Positions 6,636 through 16,242 of a stretch of 64,000 nt of DNA are shown piece by piece (the stretch's first letter is position 1; every line of letters begins with the position of its first letter). The notes beneath the pieces were generated by a model. That model was not told the origin of the DNA. It worked only from the letters and a program-made list of their open reading frames with translations, and did not search any database. The position numbers and the translations under genes are program-made. Origin of the DNA: WHSW01 sp963846165 (GTDB lineage: Bacteria; Actinomycetota; Thermoleophilia; Solirubrobacterales; 70-9); contig CAWJUU010000005.1 of assembly GCA_963846165.1 (NCBI GenBank), positions 930,001 through 994,000 on the forward strand, written 5' to 3'.

Positions 6636-8415
6636 ATGGGGAGAACGAGGACCGCAGCAGTCGGGGGGCTGGTGGCGGCCGCGGCGATCTCGGGCATGCT
6701 CGGCAGCGGCAGCGGCCCGGAGACGGCCAGCGCCGGAGACGCCGAGCGCCCGAACGTGGTCATGATCATGAGCGACGATCAGACCCAGGACTCGATGCGC
6801 TACATGAGCCGTGTCCCCGAGGTCCTCGGCGCCAAGGGCGCGACCTTCCCGGTCAGCGTCACCAACTGGCCGCTGTGCTGCCCGTCGCGGGCGACCTATC
6901 TCACCGGCCGCTACGCCCACAACCACCAGGTGCTCGGCAACACGGCGCCGTTCGGCGGCTTCCCGCGCCTCGACACGTCCGAGACGCTGCCGGTCTGGCT
7001 CCAGCGCGCCGGCTACTACACGAGCCATATCGGCAAGTTCCTGAACGGCTACGAGCAGAGCTCGGTCGGCGTCCCACCGGGCTGGACGGAGTGGCACGGG
7101 TCGAAGCAGACCTACGTCTTCTACGGCTACGCCCTGCTCGAGGACGGCCAGGAGGTCGAGTACGGGTCCAACAACGAGGACCCCGACGACCCGGCCGCGC
7201 CGGAGACCTACCAGACCGACGTCTACACCGACAAGGCGGTCGAGCTGATCGGCCGCCGGGCGCCCTCGAACCAGCCGTTCTTCCTCTCGGTCGCCTATCT
7301 CGCCCCGCACAGCGGCGGTCCGAACCCCGGGCGCGCCGAACCAGAGTCGCTGCAACGCGACCGCGAAGCCCGCGGCCCGCCACATCGGCGCCTTCGGCTC
7401 CGAGCCGCTGCCGACCCCGCCGAACTTCAACGAGGCGGACGTCTCCGACAAGCCCGCCGGGATCGCCGGCCGTCCGCCGCTGACCACCAACCAGATCGCC
7501 AACGCGACCCGCAACTACCGCTGCCGCGCCGAGTCGCTGCTGGCGATCGACGAGGGGGTCGACCGGATCGTCGACGCGCTTCGCGCCTCCGGCGAGCTCG
7601 ACGACACGCTGGTCGTCTACACCGCCGACAACGGCTTCTTTCACGGCGAGCACCGCGTCCAGACCGGCAAGAACCGCGTCTACGAGGAGGCGATCCGGGT
7701 GCCGCTGGTGATCCGCGGGCCGGGGATCCCGAAGGGCGTCAGCGTCGACGAGATCGCGATCAACGCCGACCTCGCGCCGACGATCCTCGATGCCGCAAAC
7801 GCCGAGGCGGGCTTCGGCATGGACGGCCGCTCGCTGCTGCCCTTCGCCGAGCACCCCGAGCGCCTCCACGGCCGCGAGCTGCTGATCGAGCAGCAGAGCG
7901 GCGATGACGACGAGGAGGCCAACGGGGTCTTCTACGGAGCGGTGCGCAACTCGCGCTACGCGTACGTCCTCAACGCCAGTGGCGAGACCGAGCTCTACGA
8001 CCTGCGGGCCGATCCCTACCAGCTCGAAAACCAGGTCTCCAACCCCGCCTACGACGAGGCCGAGGCGGCGCTGGCCGCACGCCTGGCCGCGCTCCAGACC
8101 TGCGCGGCGAAGAGCTGCCGCGCGAAGCCGGCGCTGAGCCTGAAGCTGCCGGCGAGCGAGCGTGAGAACGGCCGCTCGTGCCGCTCGGCCGCCGACTTCG
8201 TCGCCCGGGTGCGGGGCGCCGGGGCGAGCAAGGTCGAACGGGTCACCTTCCGGGTCGGCTCGAGGCTCGCCGGCCGCGACTCGAGCACGCCGCTCGACGA
8301 GCGGATCGAGCCCGGCCTGCTGCGCGGCAAGCGCACCCCGGAGCTGCGGGCGATCGTCGAGATGATCGACGGGCGCAAGCTCAGCCTGCAGAAGGAAGTC
8401 CGGATATGCGGCTGA
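6636..8415 (+). CDS. Secreted arylsulfatase-type sulfatase 1 (one frameshift)
   Basis: The first frame encodes a signal peptide (VGGLVAAAAISGMLGSG) and the sulfatase core: RPNVVMIMSDDQTQ with the metal-binding Asp pair and LCCPSRATYLTG, the CxPSR motif whose Cys becomes formylglycine. It continues to about 7330, where one extra base moves the frame. The rest (TADNGFFHGEHR, then KNRVYEEAIRVPL) is intact to the stop. Read through, the protein would be about 592 residues. A C-terminal domain of about 110 residues with several Cys is shared with the next gene and is unknown to me. It probably desulfates an external sugar or aryl sulfate. The indel may be a sequencing error. Confidence 0.8.
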
Positions 8416-10229
8416 GACTCGCGGTGCTCGCCGTGCTCGCCGCTCGCCGCCGCGCTGGCGCTCGCCGCCGTCGCGGGTGGTCGAGCAGGCCGACGCACGC
8501 GGCGAGCCCGAGCGCCCGAACGTGGTCGTGGTGATGACCGACGACCAGACCCAGGCCTCGATGTCGCTTCATGGGCCGAGGTCAACTCGCGGCTCGGCGC
8601 CGCAGGGCGCGACGTTCCCCGACAACGTCACGAACTGGCCGCTCTGCTGTCCCTCGCGGGCGACCTTCCAGACCGGCCAGCTACGCCCACAACCACCGGC
8701 GTCTTCGGCAACTCAGCCGCCCGATGGGCGGCGTCAACGCGCCTCGACGACGCCAACACGCTCCCGGTCTGGCTCCAGGCACGCCGGCTACCACACGATC
8801 CACATCGGCAAGTACCTGAACGGCTACGGCACGGACACCGCGCCGGAGTACGTCCCGCCGGGGTGGTCGAGTGGCACGGGCACCTCGAGGACGATGCACG
8901 ATCGCTTCTACGGCTACGTCGATGAACGAGAACGGGAGTCGCCCTGGGTCAACCCGACGAGGATCCCGACGACCCGAGCGCCGGAGTTCAAGCAGACGGA
9001 CGTCTACACCCACATGGCCGTCGACGCTGATCGAACAGCCGCGCGCCGTCGAAGCGGCCGTTCTTGCTCTCGGTGATCTACACTCGCGCCGCACGCCGGC
9101 GGCCCGAACCCGGCCCGCCCAGCCGCAGAGCCGCTGCGACGACGACCGCCAAGCCGGCGATCCGCCACGCCGGCGGCATTCGGCTGCCGAGCCCCTCCCC
9201 CAGCCGCCGAGCTTCAACGAGGCCGACGTCTCCGACAAGCCCGCCGGCGCTCGCCGGTGATGCAGCCGCTCGACCCAGGCGGATTGATCAACATCGGACG
9301 CGCCGGTCTACCGCTGCCGCGGCGAATCGCTGCTCGCGGTCGACGAGGGCGTCGGCCGCCGTCCTCGACGCCCTCGCGAGCCGCGGGCGAGCTGAAGGAC
9401 ACGCTCGTCATCTACACCGCCGACAACGGCTTCTTCCACGGCGAGCACCGCATCGTGTCCGGCAAGAACCGCGTCTACGAGGAGGCGGTTCGCGTGCCGC
9501 TGGTGATGCGGGGCCCGGGCATCCCCGACGGGCGTCGAGCGTCGACGACATCACGATCAACGCCGACATGCCCGCGACGATCCTGGACGCCGCCGGCGCG
9601 CGGGCCGCGGTCCCGCATGGACGGCCGCTCGCTGCTGCCGTTCGTCGAGGAGCCGGAGCGCTCCCACGGCCGCGAGCTCCTGATCGAGCAGTCTAGCCCG
9701 ACGGCGAGGACGAGGAGGCCGAGGGGACCGAGTACTCAGGCGATCCGCACCTCGCACTACGTCTACGTCGCAGAACGCGCAGCGGGGAGACTCGAGCTCT
9801 ACGACCTCGAGATCGATCCATACCAGCTCGAGAACCAGGCGGCGAACCCCGCCTACGACGAGGTCGAAGGCGGCGCTGGCCGGGCGGCTCGCGAGCGCTC
9901 GTGACCTGCGCGGCGAAGTGCTGCCGCGCGAAGCCGGCGCTGAAGCTGAAGCTGCCGCGCTCCGAGCGCGAGCAACGGGCGCTCGTGTCGAACGACCCGA
10001 AGGACTTCCTGGTCCGGATCCGTGGCGCCGGGGCGAACAGGTGAGCTCGAACGAGGTCACGTTCCGGGTCGGCTCCAAGCACGCCGGTCGCGACGGCGCC
10101 GGCCCGTTTCGCAAGCAGTTGCGAGCACGGCTGCTGCGCAACCGGCGCAGGCCCGAGATCCGCGCGATCGCCGAGATCATCGACGGCCGCGTGCTCAGCC
10201 TCCAGAAGCGCGTGCGGATCTGCCGCTAG
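8405..10229 (+). pseudogene. Sulfatase 2, tandem paralogue with about a dozen indels
   Basis: The start overlaps the stop of sulfatase 1 by 11 nt. Family motifs are all present but spread over three frames: RPNVVVVMTDDQTQ, WPLCCPSRATFQTG, HIGKYLNGYG, YTADNGFFHGEHR, RVPLVMRGPGIP, YDLEIDPYQLENQ. Comparison with sulfatase 1 shows mostly single-base insertions, for example in GGCCAGCTACGCC where the paralogue reads GGCCGCTACGCC, and at least one deletion. Between indels the codons still spell a good sulfatase, so the damage is recent or is base-calling error. As written, no functional protein is made. Confidence 0.8.
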
Positions 10230-10285
10230 TGGGAGAGGCCCTACCAGGCGTGCGCGCGCGTGGACCCGGTGGGCGGGCCGGCGGG

Positions 10286-11588
10286 CTAGGAGTCGGCCGA
10301 TTCTTCGGCAGCGGGCTCGGCGTCGGCAGCCGGCGACGGGGAGCTGCGCAGCAGCGCGGAGTTGGTGAGCTCGAGCACGCGCCGCCAGGCCGAGAGCTTC
10401 TCGCGCTCGCGCTCGACCTGGTCGAGGACGTGGCGGACCCGGCGAGCGGAGATCTCGATCCCGTGGCGTTCGGCGATCGCCTTGTAGCGGTCGTAGTCGC
10501 GGGCCAGCTTAAGGGTCACCGACTCGAATCCGTGCTTGGCGATCTGCAGCCGGGCACGGTAGTCGAGGATCGAGGTGCCGAACATGAGCTCGTCGTCGAG
10601 CTCGGGCTCGATCAGGATGATGTCGACGCCGGGGTAGCGCTCCTCCCAGATCTCGACCGAGCGGTGGAGGCGGTCGTGGGAGAGCAGGCGGAAGGTCTGG
10701 TTGGCGATCGCGACGATGCCCATGTCGGAGACTCGCCGCGCGCGCGAGCCGGTGATCGTCGGGATGTCCTTGCCGAAGTCGTTGACGTAGGGGACGAGCG
10801 GGTTGATGACGACGACGAACTTCGCCCCGCGCTCGATCGCGACATCGATGTTGGTGGTCGAGAGGATGCCGCCGTCGATGAACTCGCGGCCCTTGATCTC
10901 GACCGGCTCGTAGATCCCGGGCAGCGCTCCCGACGCGGCGACCGCCTCGGAGATCGGCACGTCGGCCCACTCGCCCTCGCCGAGGACGACGCGCTCGGTC
11001 GTGTCGAGGTCGGTGGCGACCAGATAGAGCTCCTGGGCGAGCATGCGGAAGTCGTTGCTGCGATCGGGGTCGGAGAGCACCTCCTCGACATAGCGCTCGA
11101 TTCCGCGGCCCGAGTAGAGGCCCTTGGGCAGCGCGGTCGGCGAGCCCGGTCGCGAGGTCGACGGCGGATACCTCACCGAGGTTCTCGGCGAGCTCGCGCA
11201 ACACGGCGGCGACCTTGAACGGGAGCGTGAGCCCACTCTTGACGAAGCCGCGGAGATTCGGGCGCAGCAGGGTGCCGAGGTCGATGTCGCGAAGCGGCGA
11301 TGGGAGGTCGCGGTTGAGCACCCGCATCATCTCCTCGGGCGTAACACCGTTGGCGATCATGCTGCTGACGAAGGCGCCGGCGCTGGTGCCGACGTAGATG
11401 TCGAACTGGTTCACGGTCCGGTTGGTCGCCAGCAGGTCGAAGGCGCGCAGGGCGCCGATCTCGTAGACGCCGCCCGTGAACCCGCCGCCGCCGAGGACGA
11501 GCGCGGTCTTCGACGGCTTGCGGCGCGAGCGCCGGCGACCGGTCTTCGACTCGGTCGCGGCAGCGTCGATGTCGACGACCTTGCCCAT
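10286..11588 (-). CDS. Patatin-like phospholipase (one frameshift)
   Basis: A basic N-terminus (RRRSRRKPSK) is followed by the patatin hallmarks: the oxyanion-hole glycines LVLGGGGFTGGVYEIGAL, the nucleophile elbow YVGTSAGAF and, after the frameshift, the catalytic Asp in EFIDGGILSTTN. Together these form a Ser-Asp dyad acyl hydrolase acting on lipids. An extra base near 11139 (reads CGCGGTCGG) splits the frame between DLATGLAD and LPKGLYSGRG; corrected, the protein is about 434 residues. A GTG two codons upstream is an alternative start. It is divergent from the carboxypeptidase gene. Confidence 0.8.
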
Positions 11589-11651
11589 GCCCACGGGGAT
11601 TATCGCAACTGGTACGGGGGTACCGCCACAGCTCCCGTCAACGCCGCCCTC

Positions 11652-11657
11652 TAGCCT
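11652..11657 (+). promoter_or_regulatory. -10 element for leaderless expression of the carboxypeptidase
   Basis: TAGCCT (TAnnnT) stands 9 nt before the ATG of the next gene, with no ribosome binding site between. It matches the leaderless layout seen at several other genes here. Confidence 0.45.
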
Positions 11658-11666
11658 GCCGCCTCG

Positions 11667-13005
11667 ATGCCCCGAAACCGCCTCATAGTCACGTTTCTCG
11701 CCGCCGCCGGGCTTGCGGCGGCGGTCGCCGCAACGGCCTCGGCGGGCGCCGGCGAGGCGCCCGCATCCGGGTACGCCCCCGACCTTCCCGGGCAGATGCC
11801 GCCGGCTCGGGCGGGCTCGCCCGCCTCGGCGACCAGCGGCCTCTCACAGGGCGGCCTACGCGACGAGCTCGCCGAAGCGCTCGCCGACGGCGGGGGCGCG
11901 AGCGGCGCCTGGGTTTACGACACCGACGCTGGCGGAGACGCGATCCTGTTCTCCGACGACGCCAACAAGCCGCGCATCCCCGCCTCGAACCAGAAGCTGT
12001 TCACGACCGCCGCCTTCCTCTCCGAGCTCGGCGCCAAAGGCTCGGCTCGAGACCCGCGCCTTCGCCCAGGGCGAGCTCACCGGCCAGGGCGGCCGGGTGC
12101 TCGCCGGCGACCTGGTGATGGTCGGCGACGGTGACCCGGCCTTCGGCACAGCCCGATTCGCCCGCGCCAACAACCAACCGGTGACCCGGGTCGCGACCCT
12201 GGCCCGCAACGTCGCCCGGACCGGTCTCAAGCGGGTCACTGGCCGGATCCTCGCCGACGACACGATCTTCGACCGCGAGCGGCGCTCGGGCCCATACCTG
12301 AGCCCGCTCTCGGGGCTCTCGTTCAACAACGGGTACGACGGCGGTGACTACGCCAGTGATCCCGAGCTCGAGGCCGCCAAGGGGCTGAAGTCGGCGCTGC
12401 GAAAGCGCGGCGTGCGGGTCAAGGGCCAGGTCGGCCGGGCCAACCTGGCGCCCAACGTGCTCGAAGGCGATCCGCTCGCCGCGGTCGCCTCGCCCACCGC
12501 GGCGAAGCTGATCGAGGAGACAAACGTGCCCTCGAACAACTTCTTCGCCGAGATGCTGCTCAAGCGTCTCGGCGCCTCGAGCGGCAAGCGCGGGACCCGC
12601 CACCGCGGCAACAACAAGGTCGAGGCCTTCGCGGACTCCGTCGGCACCCACGTCCAGGCGGTCGACGGCTCCGGCCTCTCGCGCAAGAACAAGGCCTCGG
12701 CCGAGGAGGTCGGCAAGCTGCTCGACGCGATGGCGAAGCCGGGCTCGAACGCGGCCGCCTTTCGCGACTCGCTGCCGATCGCCGGCCGCGAGGGAACCGT
12801 GGCCGACCGGATGGAGGGCACGGCGGCGGAGGGCAACTGCGCGACCAAGACGGGCACACTCTCGGACGCCTCGGCGCTCTCGGGCTACTGCGAGGCCGGC
12901 AACCACACGATCGCCTTCTCGATCCTGTTCAACAACGCCAACGTCGACGCCGCCCGCAGCGCCCAGGACCGCATGGCCGCCGCGATCGCGCGCTACGAGC
13001 CGTAG
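11667..13005 (+). CDS. dacB: D-alanyl-D-alanine carboxypeptidase, PBP4 family (one frameshift)
   Basis: A signal peptide (LIVTFLAAAGLAAAVAATAS) leads into a penicillin-binding fold with the three active-site motifs: SxxK in PASNQKLFTTAA, SxN in VPSNNFFAEM and KTG in CATKTGTLSDAS. This class trims or cleaves peptidoglycan peptides outside the membrane. The long segment between SxxK and SxN, containing GDLVMVGDGDPAFG, is typical of PBP4 (DacB/peptidase S13). One extra G near 12043 shifts the frame between ELGAKGS and LETRAF; corrected, the product is about 445 residues. It lies just upstream of dinB but is a separate unit. Confidence 0.85.
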
Positions 13006-13101
13006 GCGCGGGTAGCGGACGCGTTCCGCTCGGGCGCCAGTCGGGCGCGGGCGCGGCCCGTGTCCCCGGCGACCATCGCTTGCGGGGCGCCCCCAAGTAT
13101 G

Positions 13102-13115
13102 CGAACGTATGTTCG
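13102..13115 (+). promoter_or_regulatory. SOS (LexA) box over the dinB start
   Basis: CGAACGTATGTTCG is a perfect palindrome-type LexA box of the Gram-positive/actinobacterial kind (CGAACnnnnGTTCG). It covers the ATG at 13109, so repressor binding would block initiation directly, and the transcript must start close to or within the box. The motif is seen; DNA-damage induction is inferred. Confidence 0.8.
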
Positions 13116-14347
13116 TGCTCCTGGACGCCGGGATCCTGCACGCCGACGCCGACGCGTTCTTCGCCTCGGTCGAGCAGCGCGATGATCCACGGCTGCGCGG
13201 GAAGCCGGTGATCGTCGGCGGAGGAGTGGTCCTGGCGGCCAGCTACGAGGCGCGTCGCTGCGGCGTGCGGAGCGCGATGAACGGCGCCCGCGCGAGGGGC
13301 CTGTGCCCGAATGCGATCGTCGTCCCGCCCCGGTTCTCGGCCTACGTGCAGGCGAGCGACGAGCTCTTCGACCTCTTCCGCGACACCTCGCCGGTGGTCG
13401 AGGGGCTGTCGCTGGAGGAGGCGTTCCTCGACGTCCGCGGGCTCGAGCGGATCTCGGGCTCGCCGGTCGAGATCGGCCGCCACCTGCGCCGGCAGGCGCG
13501 CGAGCGGGTCGGTCTCCCGCTCAGCGTCGGGATCGCGAGGACGAAGACGCTGGCGAAGATGGCGAGCTGCGCCGCCAAGCCCGACGGCCTGCTTCTGGTC
13601 GCACCCGGGCGCGAGCTCGCCTTCCTTCACCCGCTCGGGGTGGAGCGTCTCTGGGGCGTCGGCGAGTCGACCGCTCGGAAGTTGCGCGAGGCCGGGGTCG
13701 AGACCGTCGGTCAACTCGCGGCGCTGCCGGAGGCCGCGGCCGTCGCGATCCTCGGCCGCGCGACCGGCCGCCATCTGCACGCGGTCGCCCGCAACCGCGA
13801 CCCGCGCCCGGTGCGCTCCGGGCGCCGGCGGCGCTCGTTCGGCGCCCAATCGGCGCTCGGGCGCTGGTCGGGCTCGGCGCCGGCGCTTGACGCAACGCTG
13901 GTTGGGCTCGTCGATCGGGTCACCCGGCGAATGCGGGCCGCGGGGCGAATCGGCCGCACGGTCGTCGTGCGCCTGCGCTTCGGCGACTTCAGCCGCGCGA
14001 GCCGCTCGCGGACGCTGGCAACCGCAACCGCGGCGACGGACACGATCCTGCTCGCCGCGCGAACCCTGCTCGCCGCGGCGATGCCGGATATCGAGCGCCG
14101 CGGCGTGACCCTGGTCGGGATCACGATCACCAACCTCGAGCGTGGCCGGGCACCCGAGCAGCTCGAGCTGCCGATCGGCGACCGCAGTCGCACGGACCTC
14201 GACGCCGCGATCGACGAGCTGCGCGACCGCTTCGGCGTCGGCGCGATCACCCGCGCCGCGGTGCTCGGGCTCGGGTCACGGCAAGCGGCGGCACCGCTCG
14301 CCGACGACCGCGACCTGGCCGCGATCAGGCGCCGGCGAAGCGGGTGA
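13109..14347 (+). CDS. dinB: DNA polymerase IV (Y family)
   Basis: The 412-residue protein has the Y-family palm motif HADADAFFASVEQR with its catalytic Asp, the steric-gate region YEARRCGVRSAM, the second acidic motif LSLEEAFLDV, and helix-hairpin-helix residues GVGESTARKLREAG. The little-finger domain follows. Near the C-terminus EQLELPI is a plausible sliding-clamp-binding motif. It copies past damaged bases. The LexA box sits on the ATG; a GTG two codons later is in frame and may be the true start. The 3' end overlaps the convergent beta-propeller gene by 23 bp. Confidence 0.92.
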   Translation: MFVLLDAGILHADADAFFASVEQRDDPRLRGKPVIVGGGVVLAASYEARRCGVRSAMNGARARGLCPNAIVVPPRFSAYVQASDELFDLFRDTSPVVEGLSLEEAFLDVRGLERISGSPVEIGRHLRRQARERVGLPLSVGIARTKTLAKMASCAAKPDGLLLVAPGRELAFLHPLGVERLWGVGESTARKLREAGVETVGQLAALPEAAAVAILGRATGRHLHAVARNRDPRPVRSGRRRRSFGAQSALGRWSGSAPALDATLVGLVDRVTRRMRAAGRIGRTVVVRLRFGDFSRASRSRTLATATAATDTILLAARTLLAAAMPDIERRGVTLVGITITNLERGRAPEQLELPIGDRSRTDLDAAIDELRDRFGVGAITRAAVLGLGSRQAAAPLADDRDLAAIRRRRSG

Positions 14348-16147
14348 GCGCGAGTCGCTCGAGCGTCGCCGGGTCGTGGACGGCGATGCCCTTGGCGGAG
14401 ACCGTGTACAGCAGCTCGCCGATCGCCAGCGAGCGCCGGATCGCCGATTCCCACGAACCGCCCTGGGTGGTGCGCTCGGTGAGCTCGAGCCCCGCGACGC
14501 CGGCGCGGACCCCGACCGCTCCGTGGAGCCCGCGGCCACGCCAGGACTCAATCGGGAGCACCGCGAGGCCGTACTCCGGCGACCACGCGAACGCGTGATG
14601 GTCGTACTCGACCTCGGTCGTGCTGCCGCGGCCGAGCGAGACGTGGTCGGTGCGCACCGGGTTGGCCGGGTCGGAGACGTCGAACAGTGACGCCTGCGCT
14701 CCCCTGGTCATGCCGTCGGCGTTCGCGTCCTGTCCGATCCCGAGCAGCAGGCCGGGGCCGACCGGGTGCAGGTAGGCCGAGTAGCCCGGAATCTCGAGCT
14801 CCCCGGCGAGTCGCGGTTGCGCCGGGTCGGAGAGGTCGATCACGTGCAGCGGGTCGACCTGGCGGAAGGTGACCACATAGCCGCTCGCGCCGATGAAGCG
14901 GACCGCGTAGATGTTCTCACCACGCCCGATCCCGGCGAGGCGGCCGGCCTCGACCAGCCGCCGGTCGCCGGGAACCAGCGTCGTCACGTAGCTCTGGCTG
15001 TCCTCGGTCTCGCGGCCCAGCCAGGGCGGCGAGCTCGTGCTCGCGACCCGCAGCACGCCCTCGTACTCGGACATCGACCACTGGCTCAGCATGTAGCCAT
15101 CGACCGCGCCGCTGCCGGCGTACTCGGTCCGCACCGGATCCGAGATCTCGAAGCGGTGGATCTCGGTGCTGACCACCGATTCCTCCGCCGCGGTCCCGGC
15201 CCAGCGCTCGGTCGCGACGTAGAGGCTCGAGGGCGACGCGTAGACCGTCTCGCCGGCGGTCATCACGGCGTCGGCGTCGACCGCCGGCAGCCCGCGCTCG
15301 AGGTCGATCGTGAGCACGCTCAGCATCCCGGCCCCGGAGAACCGCCGCGGCCGGCGTACGTCATCACAGCCGAACAGGTTGCCGCGCGAGCTGCCCGCCC
15401 TGCGGTCGTGGAGGACCGCGCTGGGCAGCCAGGCCCGGCCATGTCCGGAATCGGCGACGGGGAGCTCGGGGAAGGGGCTGACGACGACCCGTGCGGTCGT
15501 CCCGGTGAGTCGGGCGCTGACGTAGTCGCCGTCGAGCTTCATCGTCGCCAGCTCCCGGATCGCCGCAGGGTCGGAGACGTCGAGCTCGGTGAGCAGCGTC
15601 CTCGGGACGTAGGGGTCCGCCGCGTAGCCGCGGCTGATCACCAGCGCCCGCTCGCCGGCGACGAGCAGCTGGCGCTCATCGGCGAAGGCGCCGGGGCCCG
15701 GCCGGGCATCTCGATCGAGTCGAGCACCGAGGGCACGCCGTCGACCGTGCTCACCGCGTGCAGGCGGTCGCCGGCGAGCGCGAGGATCGTCGATCCGGCC
15801 GCCTTGACGATGTCGGGCTCGTCGACGCCCGCCTCCTGGACGTTGGTCGCGCCGCCGGGCGTCTCGATCGTCTCTCCCCCGGCGCCCGGCGTGGCGGCGA
15901 GGGTGTCCTCGGCGACCGGGATCGGGACGAGCGGCCCGGAGCGGACCGCCCGGCGGTGGCGCTGAAGGTACTCGCGCAGGGGATCGCAGGACCCGAACGC
16001 CGTCAGCTTCGCCCGCGCGGGGCCGGCGCCCGAACGGGTCTCGGCGGACGTGCCGAAGACCGCGGCGGCGGAGATCGCGACACCCACGGCGAGCGCGATC
16101 CCGGCGATCGCGACCACGAACCAAGTCTGTCGAGCCAAACCCCTCAT
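14325..16147 (-). CDS. Membrane-anchored beta-propeller domain protein (one frameshift)
   Basis: An N-terminal signal anchor (WFVVAIAGIALAVGVAISAA) leads into a region with FGSCDPLREYLQRH and TNVQEAGVDEPDIVKA, characteristic of the large Beta_propel family (PF09826). Near 15697 a base is missing in a GC run, moving from SIEMPGRAP to GAFADERQLLVAGERALVIS. The remaining blades (SEYEGVLRVAST, IYAVRFIGASGYVVTFRQVD) continue to the stop. Corrected length is about 607 residues. The protein is probably extracellular; the family's role is unknown, and some archaeal and actinobacterial members are surface proteins. Confidence 0.75.
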
Positions 16148-16242
16148 CTACCGCCTCTACGCCCGAGCACCCGATCCGTCACGCCGAGCGTCCCGGACTC
16201 CCTGCCAGGAGGGTGCTGCGGGACGTTCGGCGGTTGGTCTCG

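Noticed and set aside
8405..10229. Programmed frameshifting as the explanation for sulfatase 2
   Set aside because: About a dozen indels at unrelated sequences without slippery motifs or pseudoknots cannot be programmed.
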